A model generated the notes under the pieces. That model did no database searches. It saw only the letters and a list, made by a program, of their open reading frames with translations, and was not told the DNA's origin. Below, one piece after another: positions 42,992-51,806 of a stretch of DNA of 64,000 bases; positions within the stretch are counted from its first letter, which is position 1; every line of letters begins with the position of its first letter. A program made the translations under genes and the position numbers. The DNA comes from Proteobacteria bacterium 005FR1 (lineage in GTDB: Bacteria > Pseudomonadota > Gammaproteobacteria > Pseudomonadales > Cellvibrionaceae). The DNA lies in assembly GCA_026192395.1 (NCBI GenBank), contig WACF01000001.1:3532309-3596308 (forward strand). The letters run 5' to 3'.

Positions 42992-44533
42992 ATGATGCAC
43001 GCGATCAAACTCGGCTTGTTTGCCAGTCGCATCGAGGCAGTTTGCGACGAAATGGGCGCAGTACTGCGGCGAACCGCATTTTCCCCCAACATCAAGGATC
43101 GGCTCGACTTTTCCTGTGCGGTCTTCGATGCAGGCGGTCAGCTCTGCGCTCAAGCGGCACACATTCCGGTGCATCTGGGCAGCATGGCCTATGCGATGGC
43201 CGACATCGTCTCCGGCCGCGACTGGCAGCGGGGCGATATGTTGGTGGTCAACGATCCCTATCTTGGCGGAACCCATCTGCCGGACGTGACCTTGGTAGCA
43301 CCGGTATTCGTCACCGGGGAGTTGCTTGGCTTCGTGGCCAATCGGGCTCACCACGCCAACATTGGCGCAGACAGTCCTGGCTCCATGCCCATTTCCCGTC
43401 ATCTGGAGGAAGAGGGTATCGTCATTGCGCCCAGTTTCATTCAGCGCCGATCCCGATTGGACGAAGCCCTGTTCGGACGACTCTGCGGCGGTCAGGGTGA
43501 GGATTCCCAGGCAGCGGGTGACTTCCGGGCGCAGATGAGCGCCAACGCCGTCGGTGTCAAACGACTGACTGAACTGATCGAGGGCACCGGCACCGCGAGA
43601 TTCAGGGATTCGCTCGAGGCGCTCAACGGTTATGCGGAGCGCCTGGCCCGCAACAGCCTGCTCGCCATTCCCGCCGGCTCCTACGAGTTTACGGACCTCA
43701 TGGACGACGACGGTCTGGGCGCAACCGACATTCCCATCTGTGTTCGGGTGACAGTGAATGCGGGCGAAGTGGAGGTGAACTTCACTGGTACTGGCGATCA
43801 GGTGAGTGGCAACATCAACTGCCCACTGCCGGTCACTGCCGCCGCTGTTTTTTACGTCTTTCGCTGCCTCATGCCGCCGCAAACGCCCGGTTGCGCCGGC
43901 AGCTTCCGGCCGATCCGGCTGACTGCGCCGGAGGGTTCGCTGGTCAACGCCCGGCGTCCGGCTGCGGTTGCCGCCGGCAACGTGGAAACCTCCAGCCGAA
44001 TCGTCGATGCCGTGCTTGGCGCGCTGGCTTGCGCCATCCCCGAGCGAATCCCCGCGGCCAGCCAGGGAACCATGAACAACATCGCCATGGGCGCCCGCGA
44101 GCCGGCCTGGGACTACTACGAGACCCTCGGCGGTGGCACTGGCGGCAGTGCCCGATCTGCCGGCCTGTCGGGAGTGCAGAGCCACATGACCAACACCCTC
44201 AACACCCCGGTGGAAAGCCTCGAATCCCACTACCCTCTACGGGTGACTCGCTATGCCCTGCGCCGTGGCTCGGAAGGTGCGGGCCGCAACCCCGGCGGCG
44301 CTGGTCTGCTGCGGGAGTACCAGTTTCTGGCCCCCGCGGAGGTGACCCTGCTCACCGAGCGCCGGCGGCGGGGACCGTGGGGCGCCGCTGGCGGCGCTGA
44401 CGGATCCACGGGCGAAAACAGGCTGAATGGACAGTTACTGCCGGGCAAGTGCCAGTTGCAGGTGGCGCCGGGCGATGTGCTCACTCTTGCGACCCCCGGC
44501 GGTGGCGGGTGGGGTGGCCCAGGCCGGGAATGA
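42992..44533 (+). CDS. hydantoinase B/5-oxoprolinase family protein (HyuB-like), 513 aa
   Basis: Typical HyuB start AIKLGLFASRIEAVCDEMG followed by RRTAFSPNIKDRLDFSCAVF, the metal-rich VNDPYLGGTHLPDVTL motif and NRAHHANIGADSPGSMP. It is full length for the B subunit, which in N-methylhydantoinases and ATP-dependent 5-oxoprolinases works with an HyuA-type ATPase subunit. No HyuA gene is adjacent, so the partner is elsewhere or this protein acts alone. Substrate may be oxoproline, hydantoin or a related ring amide. ATG 42992 is followed by a second ATG; GAAGGA lies 12 bases upstream. Confidence 0.88.
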   Translation: MMHAIKLGLFASRIEAVCDEMGAVLRRTAFSPNIKDRLDFSCAVFDAGGQLCAQAAHIPVHLGSMAYAMADIVSGRDWQRGDMLVVNDPYLGGTHLPDVTLVAPVFVTGELLGFVANRAHHANIGADSPGSMPISRHLEEEGIVIAPSFIQRRSRLDEALFGRLCGGQGEDSQAAGDFRAQMSANAVGVKRLTELIEGTGTARFRDSLEALNGYAERLARNSLLAIPAGSYEFTDLMDDDGLGATDIPICVRVTVNAGEVEVNFTGTGDQVSGNINCPLPVTAAAVFYVFRCLMPPQTPGCAGSFRPIRLTAPEGSLVNARRPAAVAAGNVETSSRIVDAVLGALACAIPERIPAASQGTMNNIAMGAREPAWDYYETLGGGTGGSARSAGLSGVQSHMTNTLNTPVESLESHYPLRVTRYALRRGSEGAGRNPGGAGLLREYQFLAPAEVTLLTERRRRGPWGAAGGADGSTGENRLNGQLLPGKCQLQVAPGDVLTLATPGGGGWGGPGRE

Positions 44534-44609
44534 GCCCTGGTCGTTGCCCACAAAGCTTCCGAGTAGTCAGCCCCGTTTTCTGCAAGCGCTGCCTGGGGTA
44601 GAATGCTCA

Positions 44610-44634
44610 AAACTTGAGTTTTGTACTCGGTTAT
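44610..44634 (+). promoter_or_regulatory. IscR type 1-like site upstream of grxD
   Basis: The 25 bases match the E. coli type 1 IscR consensus (ATASYYGACTRWWWYAGTCRRSTAT) at 19 positions, with the two mismatched core positions changed symmetrically (TTGAGT...TACTCGG). It lies about 135 bases before grxD. IscR senses iron-sulfur cluster status. Confidence 0.5.
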
Positions 44635-44768
44635 TCCCGCGCCGGGAAGCTAAATGCCATGGCGCTTGTCAAACCTTGCTGTTCCCAGGCGGGCTCGACT
44701 CACTTCTCTGGCTGAGCTCGAGGGCCAGCCCCAGGCCAAGCTCCAACTTACGAGGTATTACTGAATTC

Positions 44769-45107
44769 ATGGATACTCTGGAAACTATCAAGCAGCAAAT
44801 CGCCGACAACAAAGTGATCCTATATATGAAGGGTTCTCCCAATGCGCCTCAGTGCGGCTTCTCCATGCGCACCGCGCAAGCCGTGATGGCCTGCGGTCAG
44901 CGCTTTGCCTATGTGGACGTGCTGGCGAACCCCGATATTCGGGCGACCCTGCCCCAGTACGCGAACTGGCCTACCTTTCCGCAACTGTGGGTAAACGGTG
45001 AGCTGGTCGGAGGCTGCGACATCGTCACCGAAATGCATGAAAAAGGTGAACTCAAGCCCTTGATCGAACAGGCTGCCGGTACTGCTGAAGAGCAAAGCGG
45101 GCAATAA
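44769..45107 (+). CDS. grxD: monothiol glutaredoxin (Grx4 type), 112 aa
   Basis: Single thioredoxin fold with the CGFS active site (residues about 30-33, SPNAPQCGFSMRT) and the glutathione-binding WPTFPQLWVNGELVGGCDI. CGFS glutaredoxins carry or transfer [2Fe-2S] clusters and work with BolA, rather than acting as general reductases. The ATG at 44769 closes the region after hyuB. An IscR-like site upstream agrees with an iron-sulfur role. Followed by a strong terminator. Confidence 0.95.
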   Translation: MDTLETIKQQIADNKVILYMKGSPNAPQCGFSMRTAQAVMACGQRFAYVDVLANPDIRATLPQYANWPTFPQLWVNGELVGGCDIVTEMHEKGELKPLIEQAAGTAEEQSGQ

Positions 45108-45149
45108 GTAAGTCCAGCTACCCGTTCCCGGGTAGGTCGCCATCTATCG

Positions 45150-45185
45150 AACCCCGCCGCGTCTCCGACGCCGCGGGGTTTTTTC
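45150..45185 (+). terminator. rho-independent terminator of grxD
   Basis: AACCCCG and CGGGGTT close a GC-rich stem with one mismatch, followed by T6. Confidence 0.9.
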
Positions 45186-45239
45186 TGTCTGTGATACCGG
45201 TTTTCGCCGGCAGAAATCGCTCTCATTCACTCTTGCAAA

Positions 45240-45254
45240 TGAAAATAATTATCA
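45240..45254 (+). promoter_or_regulatory. Fur box upstream of the porin gene
   Basis: TGAAAAT-A-ATTATCA matches the 7-1-7 Fur consensus TGATAAT-N-ATTATCA at 13 of 14 fixed positions. It lies 46 bases before the porin start and suggests iron repression. Confidence 0.75.
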
Positions 45255-45299
45255 TTAGGATTGCGCGCACTGAGAATGACACGCAAACGGGAGCAAGGC

Positions 45300-46571
45300 A
45301 TGAAACAAAAAGTTACTTGGGGCAATTGGACAAAGCGATCATTCGGCGCAATGGGAGTGCTGGGCTTGACTGGCGCACTGCCATTGACGGCCTTGGCGCA
45401 GACTACGCCGAGCGTTGAGGAAATGTGGCGAATCATCCAGAAGCAACAGGAAGAGATTCGCGAACTCAAGTCCGAGCTCGACGAAGCGGAAACCAAGATC
45501 GAAGAGACCGACGTAAAAGTAACCGCCACCGCGGACACCGTGGAGCAGGTCATCAGCGTCGAGTCCGCGCAGGGGCGGGACACCGTCATTGGCGGTTATG
45601 GCGAGCTGCATTACAACAATCTGGACAATGATCTGGCAGGCGGCGACGACAAGGACATGATCGATCTGCACCGCTTCGTGATCTTTCTGAATCACTCCTT
45701 TACTGACGATGTCCGCTTTTTCTCCGAGCTGGAGGTGGAGCACAGCCTCGCCGGTGACGGCAAGCCAGGTGAAGTGGAGGTTGAGCAGGCTTACCTGGAG
45801 TGGGACTTCGCCGAAAGCCACCGCGCCAAGGCGGGGCTCTTCCTGGTTCCGGTGGGTATTCTCAATGAAACCCATGAGCCGGATACCTTTTTCGGCGTCG
45901 AGCGAAACAACGTCGAAAGCAAAATCATTCCGTCCACCTGGTGGGAAGGCGGTCTGGGCACCTCCGGAGAACTGGCACCCGGCTGGGGCTACGACCTGGC
46001 GTTTCACTCCGGGCTGTATATGAAGGACGGCAAAGTCGGCAATGTGCGCAGCGCCCGCCAGAAGGTGGCCGAAGCCAAAGCTGACGACTACGCCACCACT
46101 GGCCGCATTCGCTACACCGGATTGCCGGGACTGGAAGTCGGGCTCACGCTGCAACTGCAAAACGACGTGCTCCAGGGCGAGAACATACAAGGCGTCTCCA
46201 GTATTGAAGGTCTGCTGCTGGAAACCCATGTGGCGTACCAGAATGGTCCTTTCCTGCTGCGGGCGCTCTACGCGCAATGGGACTTCGACGACGAAATCGA
46301 GGAGCTCACTCCGGGCGCCGACAAGCAGAAGGGCTGGTATGTGGAACCCGGCTACCGAATCAGTCCCCAGTGGGGCGTTTTCGCCCGGTATAGCTTGTGG
46401 GACACGGAAGCCGGCGGTAACGGCGACAGCGAATACAACGAAACCAATGTGGGCGTGAATTACTGGCTGACCGAAAACGCTGTCCTCAAAGCGGACTACC
46501 AGGTCCAGGATGCTCCCAGTGGCGCCAGTGAGTTCGACGGCTTCAACCTCGGCGTGGGCTGGTCCTTCTGA
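45300..46571 (+). CDS. outer-membrane porin with N-terminal coiled coil, Fur-controlled, 423 aa
   Basis: A long signal peptide ends near ALPLTALAQ. Residues about 32-75 are a coiled coil (MWRIIQKQQEEIRELKSELD), as in porins anchored or trimerised through an N-terminal stalk. From residue about 100 alternating beta strands form a barrel of the phosphate-selective porin O/P-like type (IGGYGELHYNNLDND) that ends in WSF with the C-terminal Phe signal for BAM. The ATG at 45300 has GGGAG seven bases upstream. A Fur box immediately upstream implies induction under iron limitation, so the barrel may serve iron or an iron ligand rather than phosphate (inference). A perfect terminator follows. Confidence 0.82.
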   Translation: MKQKVTWGNWTKRSFGAMGVLGLTGALPLTALAQTTPSVEEMWRIIQKQQEEIRELKSELDEAETKIEETDVKVTATADTVEQVISVESAQGRDTVIGGYGELHYNNLDNDLAGGDDKDMIDLHRFVIFLNHSFTDDVRFFSELEVEHSLAGDGKPGEVEVEQAYLEWDFAESHRAKAGLFLVPVGILNETHEPDTFFGVERNNVESKIIPSTWWEGGLGTSGELAPGWGYDLAFHSGLYMKDGKVGNVRSARQKVAEAKADDYATTGRIRYTGLPGLEVGLTLQLQNDVLQGENIQGVSSIEGLLLETHVAYQNGPFLLRALYAQWDFDDEIEELTPGADKQKGWYVEPGYRISPQWGVFARYSLWDTEAGGNGDSEYNETNVGVNYWLTENAVLKADYQVQDAPSGASEFDGFNLGVGWSF

Positions 46572-46603
46572 TCCACGAAGTAGCCGTCAGACGGACTTAG
46601 GAC

Positions 46604-46646
46604 AGGCCGGGGCACCAGCCAAGCCGGTGCCCCGGCCTTGTTCTTT
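46604..46646 (+). terminator. rho-independent terminator of the porin gene
   Basis: A perfect 13-bp stem (46604-46616 / 46626-46638) ends in TGTTCTTT. The FMN-binding gene starts 35 bases later, so some read-through or a second promoter is needed. Confidence 0.8.
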
Positions 46647-46680
46647 ATGAATGCTGTTTGTTTTCGAGAGGGCTGAATGC

Positions 46681-47229
46681 ATGAAGGGGATCTGGTGGGT
46701 ACTGATCGCGGTGCTGTGCTCGCTCACGGCGGAATCTCACGGGCAGCGCGGCACTTTCATGACCGCCGACGAATTCCGCGAACTTGCCTTTCCTGATTCG
46801 GAGCCCGAGTCGGGCACACTCTGGCTTAACGCCCAGCAGCAAGAGCGTGCGGCCATGATCCTCCGGCATGCTTATCCTGGTCTGCGCGTGCGTTACTGGC
46901 GTCTGGGGCAACGCAGCGCCTGGATTCTGGAAGAAGTTGGCAAGGACCAGCCAATTACGATGGGAATCGTCGTAGAAAAAGACCATATTGCCGATTTCGC
47001 GGTGCTTGCCTTTCGCGAGAGCCGCGGCGGCGAAATCCGATATCCTTTCTTCACCGATCAGTTCCGCGGCCTGACACTGTCCGACCGAGGAGATCCGCCG
47101 GCCCTATCCGGCTCAGTGAACGGCATCACCGGCGCGACCCTGTCCGTGCGTGCCGCCAGCAAAGTCGCTAAACTTGCGCTATTTTTTCACCGGCAAGTGA
47201 TGGCGGGCGGGACCAGTGGGGCGGACTAG
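46681..47229 (+). CDS. periplasmic FMN-binding domain protein, 182 aa
   Basis: A signal peptide (MKGIWWVLIAVLCSLTAESH) is followed by an FMN-binding domain. The C-terminal segment SGSVNGITGATLSVRAASK matches the S(T)GAT motif whose Thr carries covalently attached FMN in NqrC/RnfG-type proteins after ApbE action. It is too small for NqrC and has no membrane domain beyond the signal. It overlaps the PepSY gene by 14 bases, so the two are made together. Likely an extracytoplasmic electron carrier for the neighbouring membrane protein (inference). GAGAGGG precedes the ATG. Confidence 0.82.
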   Translation: MKGIWWVLIAVLCSLTAESHGQRGTFMTADEFRELAFPDSEPESGTLWLNAQQQERAAMILRHAYPGLRVRYWRLGQRSAWILEEVGKDQPITMGIVVEKDHIADFAVLAFRESRGGEIRYPFFTDQFRGLTLSDRGDPPALSGSVNGITGATLSVRAASKVAKLALFFHRQVMAGGTSGAD

Positions 47230-48016
47230 AGAGCGGCGGACCAGAGACGGGCAGACTAATTTCCGACGCGGCCGACTACGGTTTCTACTCTGGCGCTGGC
47301 ATCGCCGTATTGGGCTGGTATCGGCCGCCTTCGTCCTTCTGCTTGCCGTCACCGGCATTCTCCTGAATCACAGTGATTCCATCGGCCTCGATGAAGCGCC
47401 ACTCGGGCCTCAATGGCTCAACCTGTTCTATTCCGTGGACCCACCTTCCGCCACAAGCTTTGAAACCGGTCATAGTCTGATCACGCAGTGGGGTGCGCGG
47501 GCGCTCTACCGCAATGGCGAACCACTGTCCGACTGTCGCGGGGAACTGAGAGGCGTTCTCGATTACTACCAGTACGAGGTGGTGGCCTGCGAGCAGGAAT
47601 TGATTATCCTGCTGGCGGAGAGCGGCGCGGTGGTGGAGCGAGTTGATCCGGTTCGTGGACTGCCGGCTCCGGTGGAAAGACTCGGAATGTGTCCGGCCGG
47701 CGTCTGCGTGCAGAGCGGTGAACAGATTCGGCAGCTGGACGCTGATGAAGTGACCTGGACTCCGGTGGCCGTATCCGCCGTCAGCCGCTGGTCGACGCCG
47801 GTCCCCACCCCCGATGTCGTCCGCGATGAGCTGGTCAGCCAGCACGTGGGCCAGTCCATCAGCTGGGAGCGCCTGTTGCTCGATCTCCATAGTGGTCGGT
47901 TGCTGGGAAGCTGGGGCGTTTACTTGATGGACCTGATGGCGGTTTTCTTCATTTTGCTGGCCGGCACCGGCATAGTGGTCTGGCTGCTGGCCCGGCGCGG
48001 CGGTACAAAACCCTGA
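47216..48016 (+). CDS. PepSY-associated TM helix protein, 266 aa
   Basis: A basic N-terminus (FRRGRLRFLLWRWHRRIG) leads into the first membrane helix (LVSAAFVLLLAVTGILLNHS). A periplasmic region of about 190 residues follows with Cys pairs (CRGEL, CEQEL, CPAGVC). A second helix (MDLMAVFFILLAGTGIVVWL) is near the C-terminus with LHSGRLLG before it. The WHRRIG and LHSG histidines on either membrane face are as in PepSY_TM proteins that may carry haem and act as ferric or other reductases. The GTG start lies inside the FMN-binding gene; no other start is available. Confidence 0.8.
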   Translation: MGRTRERRTRDGQTNFRRGRLRFLLWRWHRRIGLVSAAFVLLLAVTGILLNHSDSIGLDEAPLGPQWLNLFYSVDPPSATSFETGHSLITQWGARALYRNGEPLSDCRGELRGVLDYYQYEVVACEQELIILLAESGAVVERVDPVRGLPAPVERLGMCPAGVCVQSGEQIRQLDADEVTWTPVAVSAVSRWSTPVPTPDVVRDELVSQHVGQSISWERLLLDLHSGRLLGSWGVYLMDLMAVFFILLAGTGIVVWLLARRGGTKP

Positions 48017-48230
48017 GCGCGGCAAGCGATGATCCGCACTGTCGTCTCGCTCCCGTTAATCGGGGCGCGAACCTGATAGAGTGCGATCCGGATCACGCCC
48101 GGCTCGCGGGCGCATAGGCTTCCGACTCCATTCTGATAAATTGGCTAAACTTTCTGGATGGACAGAGGCTCCGAAAGATGCTGATTCATCTGTCGAATAC
48201 AGCTTGGGAAACTTGGGCAAAGAGGTTTAA

Positions 48231-50870
48231 GTGATCGATATTCCCGGTTACAAGATCGTGCGTACCCTCGGCAGGGGAGGGATGGCCACTGTGTATCTGG
48301 CGATCCAGGAAAGCTTCGAGCGCGAGGTGGCACTCAAAGTGATGAGCCCAGCCCTGTCCGAGGATCCCAAGTTCAGCGCGCGATTCCTGCACGAAGCGCG
48401 AATCGTCAGCCGTCTTGTGCATCCGAACATCGTGACCGTTTACGACGTCGGGGTTGAAGGTAACCTGCACTTCTTGTCCATGGAATACGTGCCAGGCATG
48501 GACTTGAAGCACAAGCGCACTTTCCTCACGCCGCCGCTTTGTTTGCAAGTTATCCGCGACGTGGCCAGGGCGCTGGATTACGCCGGGCGAAAAGGCTACG
48601 TGCACCGCGATGTGAAGCCAGAAAACATCATGCTGCACGATGATGATGGTCGCGCCGTGTTGATGGACTTTGGGATTGCCTGTCTCGCCGACGTGAAGTC
48701 CGGCATGACCCAGACCGGCACGGCGATCGGAACACCCCACTACATGAGTCCCGAGCAAGCCAAGGGTCGGCAGGTGGATCCGCGCTCCGACATCTACAGT
48801 CTGGGGGTGGTGTTCTATCTAATGCTGACCGGCCGGGTCCCCTATGACGCTGATTCCGCCGTGGCGGTGGGCATCAAGCATGTTCAGGAGCCGGTGCCGC
48901 GTCTGCCCCCCAATCTGCTGATTTTGCAGCCCATCATCGACAAGGCCCTGGCAAAGGAGCCCAAAGACAGATTCCAGACGGGCGCCGAGCTGATCGCGGC
49001 GATCGACGAAATAACTGACGACGATGTGGAGGCCATTCAGCTCGCCACCAAGAACTACACCGTGCTGACCGCTCAACCGGACGACGCCACGCGCGTGGTC
49101 GCGCGCAGCAAGGCGCCGGCACAGGCGGCTTCGGCTTCGGCGAAAGCTGGCGATGGCGAGCAGATCTTCGCGGTCGCCGAGGAAGATCGCCGGAAGGTGA
49201 GCGATGAACCGGCCACGGCCAGACGCTGGCCTTGGGTAGCGGCTGCCCTTCTGGTGCTCGGTATTGCCGCAGGCGGCAGTATTGCCTACCGCGATCATCT
49301 GCCGGCCGAGATGGCCGCGGTGGTGGATGCCGCTACTGACCGGGGGCTAGAATTGGGCACCCAGCTGGCCACTGCGCTGGGTTTGCCGCCGGGCGAACGG
49401 GCGCAGACGGTCACCGTTTCTCCGAAGAATGAAAGTGTACCGGCGCCGAGTGTTTCTCCTGAGAGCAATGACTCACCGTCAACGGAGGTCGTCGGGGCGC
49501 ACGAAGACAGCACTGAGCCGAATCCGGCGACTCCGTCGCCCGGCCAGCGTTTGAACGAACTCGGTGAGCGATCGCGCGCCTTGCGCGAACAACTCGAAAG
49601 CGGTGGCGATACCTCAGCGCAGCTGGCTGCTGTCTACCGCGAAATGCTCGCGCTCGAGCCCGCTAACAAACAGGCCGAGTGGGGACTCGAAGAGCTGCAG
49701 AGCCACCATTATCGGCAGTTGCGCGATGCGCTGGATGAGCGCCAGATAGAGCAGGCCGAGCATTGGTTCGCTGCCCTGCAGGCGAGCTTTCCGAAAGAGG
49801 CTGGCTGGGCGCAGGTAGCAAGCAGCGATCAATATCAGCGCCTGCGCGAGCGCTTCGAAGACCTGCAAGAGGCCCGTCGTCAGCTTGCCCTGGCAGACGA
49901 TTACTTCGAGGCCGACGCTCTCACCGAACCCGCCGGGGAAAACGCAGTGGAGGCCTATAGACGCGTTTTGCAGTTGGACGATGGCAACCCGGCGGCGCTG
50001 GCCGGTTTGCAAAAAGTCGCCGATCGCTACGCGCAACTGGGCGAAGAGCGGCTCGAGGCCGGTCAACCGGAAGGTGCCCTGGCCCTTGCCAATCGCGGAC
50101 TGAAAGTCGCAGGCGGGCATGCGGGCCTGCAGCATTTACGCCAATCGGCTCAAGCGCAGATCGATCGCCGGGCGCGGATCGCCGACTTGCAGCAAAAAGC
50201 CCAAACGGCCATGGCGGCCGGCAACTATCTTCAACCGGAAGGCGAGAGTGCCTACGACCTCTATAGCCAGCTGCGAGAACTGGACCCGGCCGACGGGCAG
50301 GCCGCGCAGGGGCTTGCGGCGGTGCAGCAGGAACTGATCCGCGAAACTGAAACCTTTATCAACCGCAACGAGTTCGATGCTGCCCAGGCGCAGCTTGCAG
50401 CCATTCGCAAAGCTTTTGGCGAGAGTGAGCGCCTGCTTTCACTGGGCCTCGCCCTCGACCGCGCAGTGGAGCAGGATTTCCTTTCCCGACAGCCGCAGAT
50501 TTCACGCGTTCTGGTGAGCAGCCAGGCCGGCAGCAGTCTCGAGGGCGAGCAGCCGAACACCATCAGTGTGGATCGAACCCTTTACATCGGCTTCAGCTAC
50601 CGCAACTTCGCAGCCCGGACCTCGGTTGTGCAAGCCAAGCTCTACGATGGCTCCCGAAGTGTGCAGATTGCGCAGGTGCCGGTCATCGTCAGCGGCGAGA
50701 ATGGACTCAAGTACTTTCAGATCGATCGCCCCGTAGAGGGGTTCGCCGAAGGTGGTTACATCATCGACCTCGTTCTCAACGCTGATCGCCTGAGCAGCCT
50801 CTCTTTTAAGGTGGAGCGTTCCTCCAAGTCCGCGCGGGAAGTCACCCGTGCGACTACCCATTCCGAATAA
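48231..50870 (+). CDS. transmembrane serine/threonine protein kinase with periplasmic repeat region, 879 aa
   Basis: The kinase domain is intact: glycine loop GRGGMATVY, Lys36 in VALKVM, HRDVKPEN (catalytic Asp127), DFG at 146-148 and SPEQAKG. A Pro/Ala/Glu-rich juxtamembrane part ends in one membrane helix (residues about 333-352). The periplasmic half of about 525 residues carries TPR/Sel1-like helical repeats (EAYRRVLQLDDGNPAALAGL style, about 450-760) and a last domain of about 110 residues with beta strands (RTLYIGFSYRNFAARTSVV). GTG start with GAGG seven bases upstream. It is PknB-like in topology but lacks PASTA domains. A lipoprotein gene follows after 30 bases, probably in one operon. 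Confidence 0.88.
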   Translation: MIDIPGYKIVRTLGRGGMATVYLAIQESFEREVALKVMSPALSEDPKFSARFLHEARIVSRLVHPNIVTVYDVGVEGNLHFLSMEYVPGMDLKHKRTFLTPPLCLQVIRDVARALDYAGRKGYVHRDVKPENIMLHDDDGRAVLMDFGIACLADVKSGMTQTGTAIGTPHYMSPEQAKGRQVDPRSDIYSLGVVFYLMLTGRVPYDADSAVAVGIKHVQEPVPRLPPNLLILQPIIDKALAKEPKDRFQTGAELIAAIDEITDDDVEAIQLATKNYTVLTAQPDDATRVVARSKAPAQAASASAKAGDGEQIFAVAEEDRRKVSDEPATARRWPWVAAALLVLGIAAGGSIAYRDHLPAEMAAVVDAATDRGLELGTQLATALGLPPGERAQTVTVSPKNESVPAPSVSPESNDSPSTEVVGAHEDSTEPNPATPSPGQRLNELGERSRALREQLESGGDTSAQLAAVYREMLALEPANKQAEWGLEELQSHHYRQLRDALDERQIEQAEHWFAALQASFPKEAGWAQVASSDQYQRLRERFEDLQEARRQLALADDYFEADALTEPAGENAVEAYRRVLQLDDGNPAALAGLQKVADRYAQLGEERLEAGQPEGALALANRGLKVAGGHAGLQHLRQSAQAQIDRRARIADLQQKAQTAMAAGNYLQPEGESAYDLYSQLRELDPADGQAAQGLAAVQQELIRETETFINRNEFDAAQAQLAAIRKAFGESERLLSLGLALDRAVEQDFLSRQPQISRVLVSSQAGSSLEGEQPNTISVDRTLYIGFSYRNFAARTSVVQAKLYDGSRSVQIAQVPVIVSGENGLKYFQIDRPVEGFAEGGYIIDLVLNADRLSSLSFKVERSSKSAREVTRATTHSE

Positions 50871-50900
50871 AAAACGAATCAATAACGAGAAGGAAAGATC

Positions 50901-51671
50901 ATGCTAGTCCGAGTCGCCGTACTTGCCAGTCTCTTCGGGCTGGTTGCCTGTCAGACCGCGCCGCAAATGGAACAACTGCGCAGCCGCAACCAGGAGCTTG
51001 AGCAGCAGCTCAGCGCAGCGCGCGGCGAAATCGATACCCTGGCAGCCGAAAATCAGAGCCGGCAGGAAAGCATCGACGAGTTGAACCGTGTGCTGGCGAT
51101 TCTGGACGCGGAAAAAAACTCCCGAGCCGCAGAGTCCTCCGAGTTGCGCCGACAGGTGCGGGGCTTCGTGCAGGGGCAGATGGATACGTTTCGCAGCTTC
51201 CTCATGAGCAGCGAACTGCTCGACTACATTGGCGACGAGCTGGTAGCCCGCAGCGGCGTCGAGACTGAACCGCTGTTTCTGGTGGATCTTGCCAATCCGG
51301 TGCCGCGCAACGGCAGCTTGACGGGCGTTGGCGTTCACCTGAGTCAGGCGGCTCCTTTTCAGGTGAAAATCCTGCGTCCGGTCGAGGACGAAATGGTGGT
51401 GATATGGGAAAGCAAGCTTATTGACGCCAAGGAGGCGGGTCTGTTTCGCCACCAGTTCCCGGTATCCGTCGGTATCGAAAAGGGCGATTACCTGGCTTAC
51501 TACTTTCCGCAGAATGCCGGCGTGAGCTTTGATCGGGGGACGGGCAATGCAGGTTACACCCGCCGCGACGTCGAGCTGGGGCAGTCAATTGCCAGGAAGT
51601 CTCTGGATGGTGAGCGGGACAAGCGCGCGTATTCTATTGGCGTTTATGGTCTTTTGAATCTGCAGAATTGA
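50901..51671 (+). CDS. coiled-coil lipoprotein cotranscribed with the kinase, 256 aa
   Basis: The lipobox LVACQ (Cys17) ends a short signal peptide, so the protein is lipid-anchored, probably to the outer membrane (no Asp at +2). Residues about 22-85 form a coiled coil (MEQLRSRNQELEQQLSAARG). A C-terminal beta-rich domain (VPRNGSLTGVGVHLSQAAPF, then GDYLAYYFPQNAGVSFDRGT) follows. I do not recognise its family. Its position 30 bases behind the kinase, in the same direction, suggests it is the kinase's envelope partner or ligand (inference). A hairpin follows at 51711. Confidence 0.75.
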   Translation: MLVRVAVLASLFGLVACQTAPQMEQLRSRNQELEQQLSAARGEIDTLAAENQSRQESIDELNRVLAILDAEKNSRAAESSELRRQVRGFVQGQMDTFRSFLMSSELLDYIGDELVARSGVETEPLFLVDLANPVPRNGSLTGVGVHLSQAAPFQVKILRPVEDEMVVIWESKLIDAKEAGLFRHQFPVSVGIEKGDYLAYYFPQNAGVSFDRGTGNAGYTRRDVELGQSIARKSLDGERDKRAYSIGVYGLLNLQN

Positions 51672-51710
51672 GCTGTAAAGCATCGGTCTTTCCCGCCAAT
51701 CAGTTCTAGC

Positions 51711-51737
51711 GCCTTCGCGGGCTCCTCCCGCGAAGGC
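51711..51737. terminator. hairpin after the kinase-lipoprotein operon
   Basis: A perfect 11-bp stem (GCCTTCGCGGG / CCCGCGAAGGC) with a five-base loop lies between convergent genes. The T-run is weak. Confidence 0.6.
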
Positions 51738-51806
51738 TTCCCAAGAAGCACTCCACCACCAAAGTTCGTGTAGTTATATCTTCCGCTCTCCATGCCGCCA
51801 CCATTG

